Virus record (IMG/VR): IMGVR_UViG_3300032093_000636
Coordinates: 1 to 28,795 of that record
Length of the DNA stretch: 28,795 bases
Origin: a virus
Strand: one strand, 5' to 3'
The notes beneath the pieces were generated by a model that saw nothing but the letters and a program-made list of their open reading frames with translations, was not told the DNA's origin and made no database searches. A program made the position numbers and the translations under genes. Each line of letters starts with the position of its first letter. Positions within the stretch are counted from its first letter, which is position 1. Positions 22,711 to 28,584 of the stretch are shown here, piece by piece.

Positions 22711-23318
22711 CTCTCTCACCTGAAGGTCTCAAACTCCTCCTCGATTACGAAGTCGGTGGAGGTGAATCCTACTTCCGCAAGTTTCTCTCTCGCCCAACGT
22801 GGCCGGGCGAGCAGTCTGGCGTGACCGTCGGCATCGGGTTCGATTTGGGATACAACACCGAAGCGCAGTTCTCCGAAAGTTGGGGACCAGTCCTCGCGGA
22901 CACCTCGTTTGAGTTGCTCAAGGGGTCGCTGGGGATTCGCGGAGAGGCCGCGCGTTTGTGGCTTCATTCGAGAGAGGCCGTGCGATCCATCGAGGTGACG
23001 TGGAATCAAGCTCTCGACGTGTTCCAGCGCATCACCGTCCCTCGGTTTTACCTCCAGACCATGCGGATTTATCCACAGGCTGAGACCCTACCAACACCCG
23101 CACGCGATGCGCTTATCTCTTTGGTGTTCAACCGTGGCGCAGCACTCTCGGGCGACCGTCGAGCGGAGATGGTCGGCATTCAGAATGCACTCCGCGATGG
23201 CCGTCTCTACGATGTCCCCGACCTCCTGCGCTCCATGAAAAGACTGTGGCCGAACACTACTGGCTTGCAGAAACGGCGTGACGCGGAAGCATCTCTGTTT
23301 GAGAGTGCTGTGGCGTGA
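22707..23318 (+). CDS. Endolysin, lysozyme-like (pesticin/T4-type fold, putative)
   Basis: A 203-residue protein starting in the stop of the preceding gene. It opens 'SPEGLKLLLDYEVGGGESYF' with likely catalytic Glu15, followed after an insert by 'GVTVGIGFDLGYNT' (Thr40, Gly-Ile-Gly-Phe-Asp), the order used by T4-type muramidases (E...TxGiGh-like). A helical C-terminal half includes 'ARDALISLVFNRGAAL' (the conserved 'a..sl.fN.G' helix), 'SMKRLW' and a final 'GLQKRRDAEASLF', as in phage lysozymes. It would cut peptidoglycan glycan strands. No signal peptide is seen, so release would depend on a holin. This placement after the membrane genes fits. Confidence 0.82.
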   Translation: MTLSPEGLKLLLDYEVGGGESYFRKFLSRPTWPGEQSGVTVGIGFDLGYNTEAQFSESWGPVLADTSFELLKGSLGIRGEAARLWLHSREAVRSIEVTWNQALDVFQRITVPRFYLQTMRIYPQAETLPTPARDALISLVFNRGAALSGDRRAEMVGIQNALRDGRLYDVPDLLRSMKRLWPNTTGLQKRRDAEASLFESAVA

Positions 23319-23917
23319 ACTACATCCCCGACACCACCGAAAAAGCCGCCGCACAACAGGATGCGCTCTGGACCTTCGACCCGAGCGAACTGGACTCACC
23401 CGCCGAGATTCTGGCCGACCGATTCCGCATTCCGATTGAGACCGCACGCGCGATTTCGCAATGGCACGAATCCGAGGTGGCCAAGGTGGCCGCAACGGTG
23501 GATACCCGCACCGGGGGGATGTTTCTGCATCGCGTCCTCGCGTGGCTCATGGGGCCGGGTGACGCGAAGGCCAAGACCGTCGCGTTGTGTTTCGCCGCCG
23601 ACCTCCAGAGTCTCATCGGCTGGTCCACTCTAGCCGAGGCCGCGCAAGACCTCGGGATGACCGCCGCGAACCTCTCGAAACTGCAAACCGAGATTCAGGC
23701 GTGGCTATCGCTCCCCGAGACTCAGTGGAACAAAACCAAGTACCGTTTCCAGCAATGCAAAACCCCTCATCTCAAGGAGGTTCCAACGGTTGAGCGGGTG
23801 GCGCAGGGATTCCGCAGATGGGCGCAAAAGGTTGACCGTGACGCACTTACATCTGAACAACGCGCGGTCATTCGGAAATCTCTGGCAGAGATAACGGACT
23901 ACGTTCAAGGGCTTTAG
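23315..23917 (+). CDS. Protein with helix-turn-helix-like segment, unknown function
   Basis: A 200-residue protein starting at the GTG that overlaps the endolysin stop (GTGA). It is helical throughout. Residues 104-126, 'STLAEAAQDLGMTAANLSKL', look like a DNA-binding helix-turn-helix, and upstream 'MFLHRVLAWLMG' ... 'TVALCFAADL' is a helical core. The C-terminal part has basic helices 'VERVAQGFRRWAQKVDRDAL'. It is the last gene before a terminator and an untranscribed-looking regulatory gap, a position where phage regulators or small terminase-like proteins are often found. No family recognised; DNA-binding is inferred. Confidence 0.65.
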   Translation: MNYIPDTTEKAAAQQDALWTFDPSELDSPAEILADRFRIPIETARAISQWHESEVAKVAATVDTRTGGMFLHRVLAWLMGPGDAKAKTVALCFAADLQSLIGWSTLAEAAQDLGMTAANLSKLQTEIQAWLSLPETQWNKTKYRFQQCKTPHLKEVPTVERVAQGFRRWAQKVDRDALTSEQRAVIRKSLAEITDYVQGL

Positions 23918-23926
23918 GTCAGACTG

Positions 23927-23957
23927 TTGACAGCCTCGCGCAGTTTGGGACGATTCT
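23927..23957 (+). promoter_or_regulatory. Weak candidate promoter with consensus -35 TTGACA
   Basis: TTGACA at 23927-23932 matches the sigma-70 -35 box perfectly, but the best -10 (GATTCT at 23952) is poor and spaced 19 bases. Transcription from it would meet the terminator at 23989. Low confidence. Confidence 0.2.
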
Positions 23958-23988
23958 TTCCTTCAGACGTGTTTGTCTGGGGTTGTGC

Positions 23989-24028
23989 GGGGTCATTCGA
24001 GTGAGGTCGAGTGACCCCGTTTGCTTTG
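23989..24028 (+). terminator. Intrinsic terminator closing the late operon
   Basis: GGGGTCATTCGA (23989-24000) pairs with TCGAGTGACCCC (24007-24018) over 12 positions (one T-G wobble) around the loop GTGAGG. The moderately T-rich GTTTGCTTTG follows. It lies 71 bases after the last late gene and separates it from the early region. The stem is also nearly self-complementary on the other strand, but that side has no T run. Confidence 0.75.
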
Positions 24029-24030
24029 TA

Positions 24031-24053
24031 AAGTGCTCACACGCAAAGCACTT
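24031..24053. promoter_or_regulatory. Perfect inverted repeat AAGTGCT-N9-AGCACTT
   Basis: Seven-base arms are exact complements separated by CACACGCAA. No T run follows, so a terminator is less likely. It lies just upstream of the A-tract and candidate promoter, so it may be an operator or a structured transcript end. Confidence 0.5.
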
Positions 24054-24060
24054 ATGAGGG

Positions 24061-24119
24061 ATGAAGAAAAAAGAAAAAAACATTTGCAACCGTTCTGGGG
24101 GTGTGGTTTACTGGTTGCA
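24061..24119 (+). promoter_or_regulatory. Candidate early promoter with A-tract and bracketing inverted repeat
   Basis: TTGCAA (24084-24089), a 17-base spacer and TTTACT (24107-24112) form a 4+4 of 12 match to sigma-70 with ideal spacing. An A-rich stretch (24061-24082) just upstream resembles an UP element. The inverted repeat TGCAACC (24085-24091) and GGTTGCA (24113-24119) sits over the -35 and immediately after the -10, and a third GGTTGC lies at 24131. This looks like operator-controlled transcription of the early genes. Reading through 24061 as coding is less plausible. The start site would be near 24119. Confidence 0.45.
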
Positions 24120-24168
24120 GTTGAGGGCGCGGTTGCCTGAGACGAACAACACCAACGAAAGACAAACA

Positions 24169-24432
24169 ATGAACATCCTGAACCTCCTCCCCTACATCCG
24201 CCAAACTCGCCGGTACGGTCACACCTATATCCACGCGGAGATCAGAAAGGCAACTGCCAGTTACACCGGATTTGCTGGCACGCTCGACGGTGAGCCAGTT
24301 CGCGCAACTTTTTGCGGGTGGGGACGCAGCCTTCAAGCGCGAAAGGGCCACAAATACAAGGCGCACATTCGTTTTGAAACCACCGGAAAACCCGTCCCAT
24401 CCGCACGCCTTTCAGAAGTGCGTCCTGTCTGA
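24169..24432 (+). CDS. Small basic early protein of unknown function
   Basis: An 87-residue protein. I start it at the ATG at 24169, behind 'GAAAGACAAACA'. An ATG at 24061 in the same frame would place the A-tract and promoter-like repeats inside the coding sequence. Features are 'TRRYGHTYIHAEIRKATASY' and 'TGFAGTLDGEPVRATFCGWG', then a basic segment 'RSLQARKGHKYKAHIRF'. It looks like a compact beta-rich protein, but I recognise no family. As first gene after the candidate early promoter it may be expressed early. Base use and sense look like real coding. Confidence 0.6.
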   Translation: MNILNLLPYIRQTRRYGHTYIHAEIRKATASYTGFAGTLDGEPVRATFCGWGRSLQARKGHKYKAHIRFETTGKPVPSARLSEVRPV

Positions 24433-24482
24433 TTCGACACCCAACCCACAAACCAAAACCAAACCCTCAAATACCTCACGTT

Positions 24483-24980
24483 ATGACCTCCACACAGTAC
24501 CGTCACGAAAACGTCCGCGAAGAGAGTAACATCTGGCCATCACCTTACACGGTCGGTTGGTTCAGATGGTCGAACGTCTGCGGTGAAGGTGAAGCTCCCT
24601 CATTCGAGGATGCGGTCCGCGAGGCCGAGGAAGCTCTCATCGGGTCAACCATGCTCGACATCTTCGACGAATGCGCTGACCAAGTTGAAGTGGTTCGAGA
24701 TGCAGACTTCTCCACGTTTGAGGGGAGGGAATGCATTGAGGTGCGACTCTGGAGAGGATTCGACCTCACCGACGTTTCGGGCGAGGTCCACGGTCTGGAA
24801 ATCGTGCTCGAGGGGAGCGACGAATACGGGCGAGTTTATACCCTCGCAAAACGCACTCCCGCACGCGAACTGATGGCGACCGTTGCAAAAGCAATGTTTC
24901 AAGCCGAGGCCGATGGCCTCTTTTACATCGACGACACGCCGCACACGCTCGAGCAGCTGGTGGACAAACTGAGCAAGTAA
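24483..24980 (+). CDS. Acidic early protein of unknown function
   Basis: A 165-residue acidic protein. The start, after a 50-base C/A-rich leader ending 'CTCACGTT-ATG', has no Shine-Dalgarno. N-terminal 'NIWPSPYTVGWFRWSNV' has four aromatic residues, followed by 'SFEDAVREAEEALIGSTML', a long acidic helix, and later 'ECIEVRLWRGFDLTDVSGEV'. Its net negative charge could suit a DNA mimic or anti-host protein, but no specific family is evident, so that idea is only inference. It stands alone, with gaps on both sides. Confidence 0.6.
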   Translation: MTSTQYRHENVREESNIWPSPYTVGWFRWSNVCGEGEAPSFEDAVREAEEALIGSTMLDIFDECADQVEVVRDADFSTFEGRECIEVRLWRGFDLTDVSGEVHGLEIVLEGSDEYGRVYTLAKRTPARELMATVAKAMFQAEADGLFYIDDTPHTLEQLVDKLSK

Positions 24981-25003
24981 TCAACCCAAACCACAACCAC
25001 ACC

Positions 25004-25168
25004 ATGACCGACAAACAACTCTCACCAATGCTCTTCGCGATGGCCTCATTCGACGCCGTCGCAATCTCACAAACTGAAGTGCTCGGATTCCAGCTGGCAT
25101 TGGGTGCTCTTTTGCTGGTGTCTTATGCGCTGGGCTTTCTAGCGGCATTTGGGGAACCAACGGAATAA
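25004..25168 (+). CDS. Small single-pass membrane protein
   Basis: A 54-residue ORF. The start is preceded by 'CACAACCACACC' (no Shine-Dalgarno). It has a polar N-terminus (MTDKQLSPMLFAMASFDAV), a single hydrophobic segment at about residues 28-48 ('FQLALGALLLVSYALGFLAA') and a short acidic end. It sits three bases before the next gene's start. Function unknown. Phage early regions often carry such small membrane proteins, for example for superinfection exclusion, but nothing specific is visible. Confidence 0.5.
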   Translation: MTDKQLSPMLFAMASFDAVAISQTEVLGFQLALGALLLVSYALGFLAAFGEPTE

Positions 25169-25171
25169 CCT

Positions 25172-25405
25172 ATGGACATCAAATCAATCCTCCTACTCGT
25201 CTCAGAGAACCGAGAGCGCATCACAGAATCGCTCGACAAAGGCGAGCATCTGCTCATCAAGTCACATCTCCTCCACATCGGAATCTACCCCGGGGTTCGG
25301 TGTCGCAGATGCTCGGGACCTGTGCCGAAGGTGCAGGGGCGCAGACTCTGCACCAGCTGCTCTCCTGAGAAAAGGCGAAACCGCCGCCCCAACGTCATCG
25401 TATGA
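25172..25405 (+). CDS. Small zinc-ribbon-like protein
   Basis: A 77-residue protein with Cys44-x2-Cys47 ('CRRC') and Cys60-x2-Cys63 ('CTSC'), a four-cysteine metal-binding pattern typical of zinc ribbons, followed by a basic end 'KRRNRRPNVIV'. The N-terminal 40 residues form a helix ('ILLLVSENRERITESLDK'). Such proteins often bind nucleic acid. It is coupled by an ATGA overlap to the RuvC-type resolvase gene, which suggests related function in DNA processing. Confidence 0.62.
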   Translation: MDIKSILLLVSENRERITESLDKGEHLLIKSHLLHIGIYPGVRCRRCSGPVPKVQGRRLCTSCSPEKRRNRRPNVIV

Positions 25406-25839
25406 TCATCGCAATCGACCCCGGGGTGAACGGTGGCATCGCGTGGCAGGACGCGGAAGGACCACGCGCGGTCAGGATGCCCGAGACCGACGGAGACATC
25501 ATCATGACTCTTCGCAACCTACAGGCAGCAGGGGCGAAGACGGTGGTGATGGAACTCCCCGCGAAGGCCATCTTCGGCGCAGGGCACTCAAGCCTCGCCG
25601 TCCTTCACCGGAACGTCGGGTTCATTCAAGGAGTGGCCATGTCGCTGGGATTCGCGCTCCTTATGGTGCCGCCGAAGAAGTGGCAGAAGGTCATCGGATT
25701 TGCAAAGAGACCCGGCGAAGAGCAGCGGGTCTGGAAGAACAGGCTCAAGGAAGAGGCTCAACGCCGTTTTCCTTCGGTCAAAGTCACTTTGAACAACGCT
25801 GATGCGTTGCTCATCCTCGCCGCTCAGGTTGAGCGGTAA
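25402..25839 (+). CDS. RuvC-type Holliday junction resolvase (putative)
   Basis: A 145-residue protein that opens 'IIAIDPGVNGGIAWQ', the RuvC-like Asp-Pro-Gly motif with Asp6. Glu51 in 'TVVMELPAK' is in the expected second acidic position. 'NNADALLIL' near the C-terminus holds Asp134, matching the final motif 'DAADAlai' of E. coli RuvC, although the first of that pair (Asp in RuvC) is Asn131 here. Such enzymes cut four-way or other branched DNA during replication, recombination or before packaging. It is adjacent to RecT-like and SSB-like genes. The length is somewhat shorter than bacterial RuvC (173), as seen in phage versions. Confidence 0.78.
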   Translation: MIIAIDPGVNGGIAWQDAEGPRAVRMPETDGDIIMTLRNLQAAGAKTVVMELPAKAIFGAGHSSLAVLHRNVGFIQGVAMSLGFALLMVPPKKWQKVIGFAKRPGEEQRVWKNRLKEEAQRRFPSVKVTLNNADALLILAAQVER

Positions 25840-25871
25840 CAACACAACCAACACAAACACAACAGAAAGAA

Positions 25872-26594
25872 ATGGAGAAGACACTATCACTATTCACCAA
25901 CGTATCGGACCCCGTAGGGGCCGCGATGCAGCTGGGCGAGGCATTCGCCGCATCGGGAATGTTCGGATGCACCAAACCCGCACAAGGGGCGATTCTGGCC
26001 TTGCAGTGCCTAACCTCTGGCCTGACCCCGTTTGAGGTTACCCAGACCTACCACCTGCTCGACGGCAAGCTGAGCATGAAAGCCGATGCTATGCTCGGGC
26101 GATTCGTCGCTGCCGGGGGCAAGGTCATCTGGGGCACTCGGACCTCCGAGCGGGTCAAAGCTCGGTGGATTTACCGCGACAACGACCTCGAGATGGAGGT
26201 CACGATGCAGGAGTTGGTCGCCTCGGGCGTTGCGCTCGGAAAGGGCGGTGAACTCAAGGACAACTACAAACGCCACCCTCGGCAAATGCTGACGGCGAGG
26301 TTGATCAGCGAGGCCGTGCGACTGCTCGCGCCAGACGTGGTCAGCGGAGTCTACACACCCGAAGAGGTGTCAGACTTCACCCCGGCACCAGTCGAACGAG
26401 TCGCCGCCGCACAGGTGGTCGCACCCGTGGCCGAGTTGCCGCCAGCAGACCCCGAGGAGGCCTTTCGCGAGGCACTCGGTGAGCATTACGAAGATGCACT
26501 GGGATTTTTCAAAACGGATGCACTCAGCGCACTCAACAAACGTACCCAAGTCGACATCCTCGCACGGACAACAGACCTAATCGCCAAACTCTAA
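25872..26594 (+). CDS. RecT-like single-strand annealing protein
   Basis: A 240-residue protein behind a C/A-rich leader. The key features match RecT-type annealing proteins: 'GKLSMKADAMLGRFVAAGGK' followed by 'VIWGTRTSERVKARWIYRD' and the conserved end of the core 'KRHPRQMLTARLISEAVRLL' with 'APDVVSGVYTPEEV'. The C-terminal 70 residues are acidic and flexible, with 'RTQVDILARTTDLIAKL' at the end. RecT-like proteins anneal single strands and drive phage recombination. Unusually, no partner exonuclease gene is visible next to it; one may lie beyond the right edge, or none may be needed. Confidence 0.72.
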   Translation: MEKTLSLFTNVSDPVGAAMQLGEAFAASGMFGCTKPAQGAILALQCLTSGLTPFEVTQTYHLLDGKLSMKADAMLGRFVAAGGKVIWGTRTSERVKARWIYRDNDLEMEVTMQELVASGVALGKGGELKDNYKRHPRQMLTARLISEAVRLLAPDVVSGVYTPEEVSDFTPAPVERVAAAQVVAPVAELPPADPEEAFREALGEHYEDALGFFKTDALSALNKRTQVDILARTTDLIAKL

Positions 26595-26597
26595 GCC

Positions 26598-27098
26598 ATG
26601 TTCAAAATCGATAGAAACGCACCCGCGCCGAGTGGGTATCTTAAGACACCGGGGATTTACAAGGGGACCATCTCCTTTCCTAAAGAACTTGAATGCACCC
26701 CGAAAGGGGAGACGAAAATCCGTCTCGAGTACGTCACCGAGTCTGGGGAGAAGGCTGGGGATGACTTCATCAACTCGGACCGAATGCACTGGAAACTCAA
26801 CGTGCTGCTCGCCGCCGTTGACCCGCAAGGGACGAAGATTGCGGTCAAGGACGGTGCGGACTTCGACTTCAGCAAGGATCAGAACTTCATCAACTTCTTG
26901 CGGCAGTTCGATGGGCACGAACTACAGTTCGTCGGGTTCACCGAGACCTACCAAAAGAAGGACGGGAGCGAGGGCCAAGCGTACCGAGTGCGACCACTAG
27001 ACCCGCGCAAGGGACGCAGCCAAATCCCTGACAAGGTCTTGCAGCAAATCAAGGCCGCTGAAATCGCCGCAGAAGGACCTGACGAAGTGCCGTTTTAA
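26598..27098 (+). CDS. SSB-like / DUF669-like single-strand DNA-binding protein
   Basis: A 166-residue protein immediately after RecT. It has a beta-rich core ('TPGIYKGTISFPKELECTPK', 'TKIRLEYVTESGEKAGDDFI', 'GHELQFVGFTETYQKKDGS') consistent with an OB-fold protein of the phage DUF669/SSB-like type. It ends 'GPDEVPF', very close to the acidic Asp-Asp-Ile-Pro-Phe tip by which bacterial SSB recruits partner enzymes. It would protect single strands and perhaps recruit RecT or RuvC. Family is inferred from the fold pattern and tail; direct similarity to E. coli SSB is low. Confidence 0.65.
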   Translation: MFKIDRNAPAPSGYLKTPGIYKGTISFPKELECTPKGETKIRLEYVTESGEKAGDDFINSDRMHWKLNVLLAAVDPQGTKIAVKDGADFDFSKDQNFINFLRQFDGHELQFVGFTETYQKKDGSEGQAYRVRPLDPRKGRSQIPDKVLQQIKAAEIAAEGPDEVPF

Positions 27099-27101
27099 CC
27101 T

Positions 27102-27371
27102 ATGCAACCCCAACAACTGGACCAGCTGGTCCACAAGTCACAGGCAGTCGCACAACTCGCACGGGAGGCTGCGCGGGTTGAAGTAGAGGCCATGCTCCTC
27201 TCGACAAGGTTCCGCGATACACTCCGCGAAATCATTCGCGATGAGGCCACCGAGAACCGACCCAACGAAAGCCGCGCATCGATGGCCTTCGAGATTCGGT
27301 TCCTCAGACGCGAAATCGAGGCACTCACCAAGCAACTCGCAACCATCAACGCAGGGGAGGTGCTCGAATGA
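27102..27371 (+). CDS. Small coiled-coil protein in the replication operon
   Basis: An 89-residue helical protein with two coiled-coil-like stretches, 'QAVAQLAREAARVEVEAML' and 'EIRFLRREIEALTKQLATI'. It begins three bases after the SSB-like stop and its stop overlaps the next ATG, so it is part of the same operon. I do not recognise a family. Possibly a small regulator or accessory factor of replication. Confidence 0.6.
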   Translation: MQPQQLDQLVHKSQAVAQLAREAARVEVEAMLLSTRFRDTLREIIRDEATENRPNESRASMAFEIRFLRREIEALTKQLATINAGEVLE

Positions 27372-27682
27372 GTTACCAACACCAATACGATGTGCCGTTT
27401 TTGCGAATGACTCACTGCCGCACGCTTACTCGCGGATTCAATCGCATCAACGCCGATGTCCGAGACTGGCACTACTGGTGCGACCTCGACGGTTGGGACA
27501 TCGGGAAGTGGATTGACTCGGTGTTGCGTGACGCGACGGCCATCGAGCAGAAGTTGCAGAATCCCGAGGTGACCGAACTGACCGAGAAGGCCATTCGCAT
27601 CTTCTCGAAGGCTCGGTCCGAACGTGTGGACCCTGCCGAGTTTAACGGAGTCATCCAACGACTCGCGGAGGTGCTCAAATGA
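27368..27682 (+). CDS. Small protein of unknown function in the replication operon
   Basis: A 104-residue protein coupled by ATGA overlaps to both neighbours. The first half is aromatic-rich ('RDWHYWCDLDGWDIGKWIDS'), and the second is a helical acid/base mix ('VTELTEKAIRIFSKARSERV'). No known family is evident. Confidence 0.58.
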   Translation: MSYQHQYDVPFLRMTHCRTLTRGFNRINADVRDWHYWCDLDGWDIGKWIDSVLRDATAIEQKLQNPEVTELTEKAIRIFSKARSERVDPAEFNGVIQRLAEVLK

Positions 27683-28026
27683 CTGACCACGCCGTCATCG
27701 TGATGTATCTCACCGAAATCCTCGACGACATGGCCGACACTGCCATTTACACCGACGCGACGACGGGAGAGATGGGATCGCAACCGAACCGCGAGAAGGC
27801 GCAACTTCAGCGCATCATCAACGACTTCCGCGAGCGAAACCCGTGGACACTCGCCAAAGGCTATTGCACTCGGGCCGAACAACTCGCACTCAGGGTGCAG
27901 GAGTTGGAGGCCATGATTCCGCAAGCCTCGCAAGTGCTCCATCGACGGAACGCGGAACTTCAACGGCAACTCGACGCCTCACTCGTGCGGGAAGCTCAAC
28001 TAGACCAACTCCTCAGCGGAAAATGA
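27679..28026 (+). CDS. Small coiled-coil protein of unknown function
   Basis: A 115-residue protein starting in the previous stop. 'HAVIVMYLTEILDDMADTAI' forms an N-terminal helix; 'EQLALRVQELEAMIPQASQV' and 'HRRNAELQRQLDASLVREA' are heptad-like coiled coils near the C-terminus. It may be an adaptor or multimerising protein. Family not recognised. Confidence 0.58.
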   Translation: MTDHAVIVMYLTEILDDMADTAIYTDATTGEMGSQPNREKAQLQRIINDFRERNPWTLAKGYCTRAEQLALRVQELEAMIPQASQVLHRRNAELQRQLDASLVREAQLDQLLSGK

Positions 28027-28133
28027 ACACCCTCCACCGCCTCGGGGCCGGGCTAATCGCCGCCGCACTAGTGGCCGTGTTTGTCGGCCTCGTTGCGGTC
28101 GGAAACCGAAACAACAACAACCCCAACAAATGA
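28023..28133 (+). CDS. Very small single-pass membrane protein
   Basis: A 36-residue ORF, overlapping both neighbours by four bases. It is made of a hydrophobic helix ('AGLIAAALVAVFVGLVAVG') flanked by a short Arg-containing start and an Asn-rich end. Overlaps on both sides with otherwise seamless packing suggest real translation, but a gene this short is uncertain. Role unknown. Confidence 0.42.
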   Translation: MNTLHRLGAGLIAAALVAVFVGLVAVGNRNNNNPNK

Positions 28134-28345
28134 ACCTCCACACACCAACATCCACTCTGCACTGGCGAGATGCCAGTCTCGAGCTACCCAAACGCGACAT
28201 CCCCGTCATCGTCGCCGTCGTCGAACGAGGTCGCGAGTTCTGCGCGATCAGTCACCGACTCAGTAAGGGCTGGGCAAACATCAAAGCACCCGCCGCCGTG
28301 GTCTACTGGGCCGCTCTTCCACCCCCACCCGCGATGCTCGAATGA
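28130..28345 (+). CDS. DUF551-like small phage protein
   Basis: A 71-residue protein with the spacing of the DUF551/Eaa type: an early Trp-Arg region ('TLHWRDASLELPKRDIPVIV'), then 'GREFCAISH', and a final 'VVYWAALPPPPAMLE', which matches the 'V..W.pLP.PP' tail of that family. Function in phages is not established. Coupled at both ends by four-base overlaps. Confidence 0.6.
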   Translation: MNLHTPTSTLHWRDASLELPKRDIPVIVAVVERGREFCAISHRLSKGWANIKAPAAVVYWAALPPPPAMLE

Positions 28346-28584
28346 GTCTCGAAACCATCTCCAACGGAATCCTCGCGGGTATGCTCCGAGGTATCGCGAC
28401 GACGAAAGATGCACGCGCAGACCTCATCACCGAGGCCGCTCGACGCATCAGCCTCCTGCCGAGTCACGGGACGGTTGCACCGATACGCGATGAACTAATG
28501 GCCAATGGGTCGCCGTCCGAAATCATTGCTGAACTTGTCGCGGAGAACGTCAAACTCCGTCACCTCCTCAACGCGAAATGCTGA
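28342..28584 (+). CDS. Small helical protein of unknown function
   Basis: An 80-residue protein overlapping the previous stop. It is helical ('ADLITEAARRISLLPSHG', 'SEIIAELVAENVKLRHLL'), the last part resembling a short coiled coil. Its TGA lies seven bases inside the beginning of the next gene. Family not recognised. Confidence 0.55.
   Translation: MSLETISNGILAGMLRGIATTKDARADLITEAARRISLLPSHGTVAPIRDELMANGSPSEIIAELVAENVKLRHLLNAKC

Noticed and set aside
23964-23979. Hairpin CAGAC-N6-GTCTG
   Set aside because: Only five pairs and no T run; such short inverted repeats occur by chance.
24061-24168. Longer gene starting at the ATG at 24061
   Set aside because: The first 36 codons contain the A-tract and promoter-like inverted repeat, and the peptide looks unnatural (Lys-rich start followed by repeats). 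The ATG at 24169 is preferred.
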